From Membranipora membranacea (taxonomy: Eukaryota > Bryozoa > Gymnolaemata > Cheilostomatida > Membraniporidae): DNA of 64,000 nucleotides. Below, piece after piece: positions 59,149-64,000 of this stretch. The position numbers and the translations under genes are program-made. Each line of letters begins with the position of its first letter. Position 1 is the stretch's first letter. The stretch is from NCBI GenBank assembly GCA_914767715.1, contig OU612072.1:19282001-19346000 (forward strand), given 5' to 3'. The notes under the pieces are model-generated. The model saw only the letters and a list, made by a program, of their open reading frames with translations, did not search any database and was not told where the DNA came from.

Positions 59149-60817
59149 AAGGAAATCTATTTTTTAAACTGGCCGTAAAGAAAACCAAGGGTCCCCCCTC
59201 TGATACTTTTTTAAATTTTAAATTCGTTCTAATTCCTGTTCTATGTATCGTAGGATCTTGATATTCGGGATTTTGAATGAGGCCAATGAGGCCATCAGCT
59301 GGTCAGAGTTTGAAAGAATTCCGATGGCTATTTTAAATTTGAGCCTGCCGCTTGGCATGTTTTTTTATGACAAAAGTGGCCCCCGTTAAAAACGTTGCTG
59401 ACGCCAAACTAAGAGGAGCAGTCCCAAACGGGTTTCAGTTTCAAAGTCAGCATGAAATTGCCTACGTTATAGAGTAGGTTAGAAGGAAAACTATTTTTTA
59501 AACTAGCCGTAAAAAAACCAAGGGTCCCCCCTTTGTTACTTTTTTTAATTTTACACTCGCTCTAATTCCTGTTCTATTTATCGTAGGATCTTGATATTCG
59601 GGATTTAGAATGAGGCCAATGAGGCCATCAGGTGGTCAGAGTTTGAAAGAATTCCGATGGCTATTTCAAATTTGAGCCTGCCGTTTGGCATGTTTTTTTA
59701 TGACAAAAGTGGCCCTCGTTAAAAACGTTGTTGGCGCCAAACTAAGAGGACCAGTCCCGAACGGGTTTCAGTTTCAAAGTCAGCATGAAATTGCCTACGT
59801 TATAGAGTAGGTTAGAAGGAAATCTGTTTTTTAAACTGGCCGTAAAAAAACCAAGGGTCCCCCCACTGTTACTTTTTAAAAATTTTAAATTCGTTCTAAT
59901 TCCTGTTCTATTTATCGTAGGATCTTGCTATTTGGGAATTTGAATGAGGCCAATGAGGCCATCAGCTGGTCAGAGTTTGATAGAATTCCGATGGCTCATT
60001 TAAATTTGAGCCTGCCGTTTGGCATGTTTTTTTATGACAAAAGTGGCCCTCGTTAAAAACGTTGCTGACGCTAAACTAAGAGGAGCAGTCCCGAACGGGT
60101 TTCAGTTTCAAAGTCAGCATGAAATTGCCTACGTTATAGAGTAGGTTAGAAGGAAATCTATTTTTTAAACTGGCCGTAAAAAAAACCAAGGGTCCCCCCT
60201 CTGTTACTTATTTAAATTTTAAACTCGCTCTAATTCCTGTTCTATTTATCGTAGGATCTTGATATTCGGGATTTTGAATGAGGCCAATTAGGCCATCTGC
60301 TGGTCCCGAGTTTTAAAGAATTCCGATGGCTATTTCAAATTTGAGCCTGCCGTATGGCATGTTTTTTTATGACAAAAGTGGCCCTCGTTAAAAACGTTGT
60401 TGGCGCCAAACTAAGAGGACCAGTCCCGAACGGGTTTCAGTTTCAAAGTCAGCATGAAATTGGCTGCGTTATAGAGTAGGTTAGAAGGAAATCTATCTTT
60501 TAAACTGGCCGTAAAAAAAACCAAGGGTCCCCCCTCTGATACTTTTTTAAATTTTGAATTCGTTCTAATTCCTGTTCTATGTATCGTAGGATCTTGATAT
60601 TCGGGATTTTGAATGAGGCCAATGAGGCCATCAGCTGGTCAGAGTTCGAAAGAATTCCGATGGCTATTTAAAACTTGAGCCTGCTGTTTGGCATGTTTTT
60701 TTGGGACAAAAGTAGCACTCGTTTAAAACATTGCTGACGCCAAACTAAGAGGAGCAGTCCCGACAGGTTTCAGTTTTAAAGTCAGCATGAAATCGCCTAC
60801 GTTATAGAGTAGGTTAG
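59149..60817 (+). repeat. Five-monomer block repeated from 32409-34077
   Basis: Starts: 59149, 59483, 59816, 60150 and 60485. All are exactly 26,740 bp after 32409, 32743, 33076, 33410 and 33745. Shared rare marks include GTAAAGAAAACC, AAGGAAAACT, GCCCCCGTTAAA, CAATTAGGCC, CTATCTTTT and TTTTTTGGGAC. Differences are few (for example TACACTCGC versus TACACCCGC, GAACGGGT versus GAACAGGT). Confidence 0.9.
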
Positions 60818-62823
60818 AAGGAAATCTATTTTTTAATCTGGTCGTAAAAAAAACCAAGGGTCCCCCGTTTGTTACTTTTTTTAATTTTAAACTCGCTCTA
60901 ATTCCTGTTCTATTAATCGTAGGATCTTGATATTCGGGATTTAGAATGAGGCCAATGAGGCCATCAGCTGGTGAGAGTTTGAAAGAATTCCGATGGCTAT
61001 TTCAAATTTGAGCCTGCCGTATGGCATGTTTTTTTATGACAAAAGTGGCCCTCGTTAAAAACGTTGTTGGCGCCAAACTAAGAGGACCAGTCCCGAACGG
61101 GTTTCAGTTTTAAAGTCAGCATGAAATTGCCTACGTTATAGAGTAGGTTAGAAGGAAATCTATTTTTTAATCTGGTCGTAAAAAAAACCAAGGGTCCCCC
61201 CTTTGTTACTTTTTTTAATTTTAAACTCGCTCTAATTCCTGTTCTATTAATCGTAGGATCTTGATATTCGGGATTTAGAATGAGGCCAATGAGGCCATCA
61301 GCTGGTCAGAGTTTGAAAGAATTCCGATGGCTATTCAAAACTTGAGCCTGCTGTTTGGCATGTTTTTTTATGACAAAAGTAGCACTCGTTAAAAACATTG
61401 CTGACGCCAAACTAAGAGGAGCAGTCCCGAACGGGTTTCAGATTTAAAGTCAGCATGAAATTGCCTACGTTATAGAATAGGTTAGAAGGAAATCTATTTT
61501 TTAATCTGGTCGTAAAAAAAACCAAGGGTCCCCCCTTTGTTACTTTTTTTAATTTTAAACTCGCTCTAATTCCTGTTCTATTTATCGTAGGATCTTGATA
61601 TTCGGGATTTAGGATGAGGCCAATGAGGCCATCAGCTGGTGAGAGTTTGAAAGAATTCCGATGGCTATTTCAAATTTGAGCCTGCCGTATGGCATGTTTT
61701 TTTATGACAAAAGTGGCCCTCGTTAAAAACGTTGTTGGCGCCAAACTAAGAGGACCAGTCCCGAACGGGTTTCAGTTTCAAAGTCAGCATGAAATTGGCT
61801 GCGTTATAGAGTAGGTTAGAAGGAAATCTATTTTTTAAACTGGCCGTAAAAAAAACCAAGGGTCCCCCCTCTGATACTTTTTTAAATTTTAAATTCGTTC
61901 TAATTCCTGTTCTATGTATCGTAGGATCTTGATATTCGGGATTTTGAATGAGGCCAATGAGGCCATCAGCTGGTCAGAATTTTTAAAGAATTCCGATGGC
62001 TATTTCAAATTTGAGCCTGCCGTATGGCATGTTTTTTTATGACAAAAGTGGCCCTCGTTAAAAACGTTTTTGGCGCCAAACTAAGAGGACCAGTCCCGAA
62101 CGGGTTTCAGTTTCAAAGTCAGCATGAAATTGGCTGCGTTATAGAGTAGGTTAGAAGGAAATCTATTTTTTAAACTGGCCGTAAAAAAAACCAAGGGTCC
62201 CCCCTCTGTTACTTTTTTAAATTTTAAACTCGCTCTAATTCCTGTTCTATTTATCGTAGGATCTTGATATTCGGGATTTTGAATGAGGCCAATGAGGCCA
62301 TCAGCTGGTCCCGAGTTTTAAAGAATTCCGATGGCTATTTCAAATTTGAGCCTGCCGTATGGCATGTTTTTTTATGACAAAAGTGGCCCTCGTTAAAAAC
62401 GTTGCTGACGCCAAACTAAGAGGAGCAGTCCCAAACGGGTTTCAGTTTCAAAGTCAGCATGAAATTGCCTACGTTATAGAGTAGGTTAGAAGGAAATCTA
62501 TTTTTTAAACTGGCCGTAAAAAAAACCAATGGTCCCCCCTTTGTTACTTTTTTTAATTTTACACTCGCTCTAATTCCTGTTCTATTTATCGTAGGATCTT
62601 CATATTCGGGATTTAGAATGAGGCCAATGAGGCCATCAGCTGGTCAGAGTTTGAAAGAATTCCGATGGCTATTCAAAACTTGAGCCTGCCGTATGGCATG
62701 TTTTTTTATGACAAAAGTGGCCCTCGTTAAAAACGTTGTTGGCGCCAAACTAAGAGGACCAGTCCCGAACGGGTTTCAGTTTCAAAGTCAGCATGAAATT
62801 GGCTGCGTTATAGAGTAGGTTAG
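60818..62823 (+). repeat. Six mosaic monomers
   Basis: Starts: 60818, 61152, 61486, 61820, 62155 and 62490. 60818 is like 34078 but carries CTATTAATCG and CAGTTTTAAAG, so it is mosaic. 61152 to 61820 match 53793 to 54461. 62155 is a hybrid. 62490 matches 58144. Confidence 0.83.
62155..62489 (+). repeat. Hybrid monomer (57475 type / 57809 type)
   Basis: The start has CTCTGTTACTTTTTTAAA, as in 57475. The remainder has GGTCCCGAG, GTTGCTGACGCC and CCCAAACGGG, as in 57809. The switch lies between 62216 and 62311. Confidence 0.8.
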
Positions 62824-64000
62824 AAGGAAATCTATTTTTTAAACTGGCCGTAAAAAAAACCAAGGGTCCCCCCTCTGATACTTTTTTAAAATATTTTAAA
62901 TTCGTTCTAATTCCTGTTCTATGTATCGTAGGATCTTGATATTCGGGATTTTGAATGAGGCCAATGAGGCCATCAGCTGGTCAGAGTTTGAAAGAATTCC
63001 GATGGCTATTTCAAATTCGAGCCTGCCGTTTGGCATGTTTTTTTATGACAAAAGTGGCCCTCGTTGAAAACGTTGCTGACGCCAAACTAAGAGGCGCAGT
63101 CCCAAACGGGTTTCAGTTTCAAAGTCAGCATGAAATTGCCTACGTTATAGAGTAGGTTAGAAGGAAATCTATTTTTTAAACTGGCCGTAAAAAAAACCAA
63201 GGGTCCCCCTCTGATACTCTTTTAAATTTTAAATTCGTTCTAATTCCTGTTCTATGTATCGTAGGATCTTGATATTCGGGATTTTGAATGAGGCCAATGA
63301 GGCCATCAGCTGGTCAGAGTTTAAAAAGAATTCCGATGGCTATTTTAAATTTGAGCCTGCTGCTTGGCATGTTTTTTTATGACAAAAGTTGCCCTCGTAA
63401 AAAACGTTGCTGACGCCAAACTAAGAGGAGCAGTCCCAAACGGGTTTCAGTTTCAAAGCCAGCATGAAATTGCCTACGTTATAGAGTAGGTTAGAAGGAA
63501 ATCTATTTTTTAAACTGGCCGTAAGAAAAACCAATGGTCCCCCCTTTGTTACTTTTTTTAATTTTACACTCGCTCTAATTCCTGTTCTATTTATCGTAGG
63601 ATCATGATATTCGGGATTTAGAATGAGGCCAATGAGGCCATCAGCTGGTCAGAGTTTGAAAGAATTCCGATGGCTATTTAAAACTTGAGCCTGCTGTTTG
63701 GCATGTTTTTTTATGACAAAAGTAGCACTCGTTAAAAACATTGCTGACGCCAAACTAAGAGGAGCAGTCCCGAACGGGTTTCAGTTTTAAAGTCAGCATG
63801 AAATTGCGTACGTTATAGAGTAGGTTAGAAGGAAATCTATTTTTTAATCTGGTCGTAAAAAAAACCAAGGGTCCCCCCTTTGTTACTTTTTTTAATTTTA
63901 AACTCGCTCTAATTCCTGTTCTATTAATCGTAGGATCTTGATATTCGGGATTTAGAATGAGGCCAATGAGGCCATCAGCTGGTCAGAGTTTGAAAGAATT
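62824..64000 (+). repeat. Third start of the 8-mer, cut by the window end
   Basis: Starts: 62824, 63161, 63495 and 63829 (172 bp only). They match 55800, 56137, 56471 and 56805, 7,024-7,025 bp earlier. The rare GCGTACG mark is kept at 63495. I noted one private change, CAAAGCCAGCATG, in 63161. The array runs off the right edge. Confidence 0.88.

Larger units (their letters stand above)
1..64000 (+). repeat. Satellite DNA array, ~334-bp monomer, 192 copies
   Basis: The window is a continuous head-to-tail array in one orientation. The start word AAGGAAATCT (variants AAGGAAATGT and AAGGAAAACT) recurs every 331-337 bp. I counted 191 complete monomers from 1 to 63828 and a 172-bp piece from 63829. 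Most monomers are 333-335 bp; the extremes are a 331-bp type and a 337-bp type. Length changes come mostly from A, T and C homopolymer runs. No non-satellite sequence interrupts the array. The strand label and monomer phase are arbitrary. Family and species are not recognised. A centromeric or other heterochromatic location is inferred from the array type only. Confidence 0.98.

Noticed and set aside
1-64000. CRISPR array
   Set aside because: The whole ~334-bp unit repeats without unique spacers and no cas genes are present; the composition is that of a eukaryotic satellite.
1-64000. Transposable element or tandem amplified element end
   Set aside because: No coding remnants, terminal repeats or target-site duplications; junctions between blocks are always satellite to satellite and mostly in phase.
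1-64000. Telomeric simple repeats or array edge
   Set aside because: No short telomere-like tandem repeats; both ends of the window are ordinary monomers of the array.

Overview
The whole 64 kb window is one uninterrupted satellite DNA array from a eukaryotic genome. From end to end it is a head-to-tail array of a ~334-bp monomer, always in the same orientation. Using AAGGAAATCT as an arbitrary monomer start, I placed 191 complete copies and one truncated copy (192 in all), with a mean of 334.2 bp and a range of 331-337 bp. I see no gene, RNA gene, transposon, CRISPR array or non-satellite spacer. All open frames are short (longest ~110 codons), recur because the monomer recurs, and are broken in sister monomers, so I do not call them genes. 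Both window ends lie inside the array, so its true size and flanks are unknown. One monomer that I counted by hand is ~38.6% GC with about 10 CpGs, close to expectation, so it is not strongly CpG-depleted. That weakly favours an invertebrate or otherwise lightly methylated genome. I do not recognise the family and cannot name the species.

Above the monomer level the array has a rich higher-order repeat (HOR) structure. Region A (1 to ~12.93 kb) holds four copies of one HOR, here HOR-A. The full form is a 12-mer of 4,005 bp (1-4005). It is followed by an 11-mer and two 8-mers that lost monomers stepwise. The losses can be read as three hybrid monomers (7344, 10014, 10681) and one clean monomer loss. 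Region B (~12.93 kb to the end) uses a partly different monomer set and contains several HORs: an 8-mer at 14.7-17.4 kb and again at 55.8-58.5 kb; three 7-mers of 2,338-2,340 bp (18.7-25.7 kb); a 5-mer, 6-mer and 3-mer patch (26.7-31.4 kb); a tandem 5-mer of 1,670 bp (33.7-37.1 kb); an 18-mer of 6,014 bp present as a complete and a 17-monomer copy (39.8-51.5 kb) in which I saw no difference; and mosaic derivatives up to 64 kb.

The elements do not work together as genes. The sequence is a record of recombination: unequal crossover, duplication of multi-monomer blocks and short conversion-like patches. At least nine monomers are hybrids, each with a 5' part from one type and a 3' part from another. 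Blocks of about 2 to 3 kb recur 26.7 kb and 41.1 kb apart, so exchange also acts over tens of kilobases. A monomer near two nucleosomal repeats long (2 x 167) and strong local homogenisation fit centromeric, pericentromeric or subtelomeric heterochromatin. That is inference: nothing in the sequence proves centromere function, and I found no CENP-B box.
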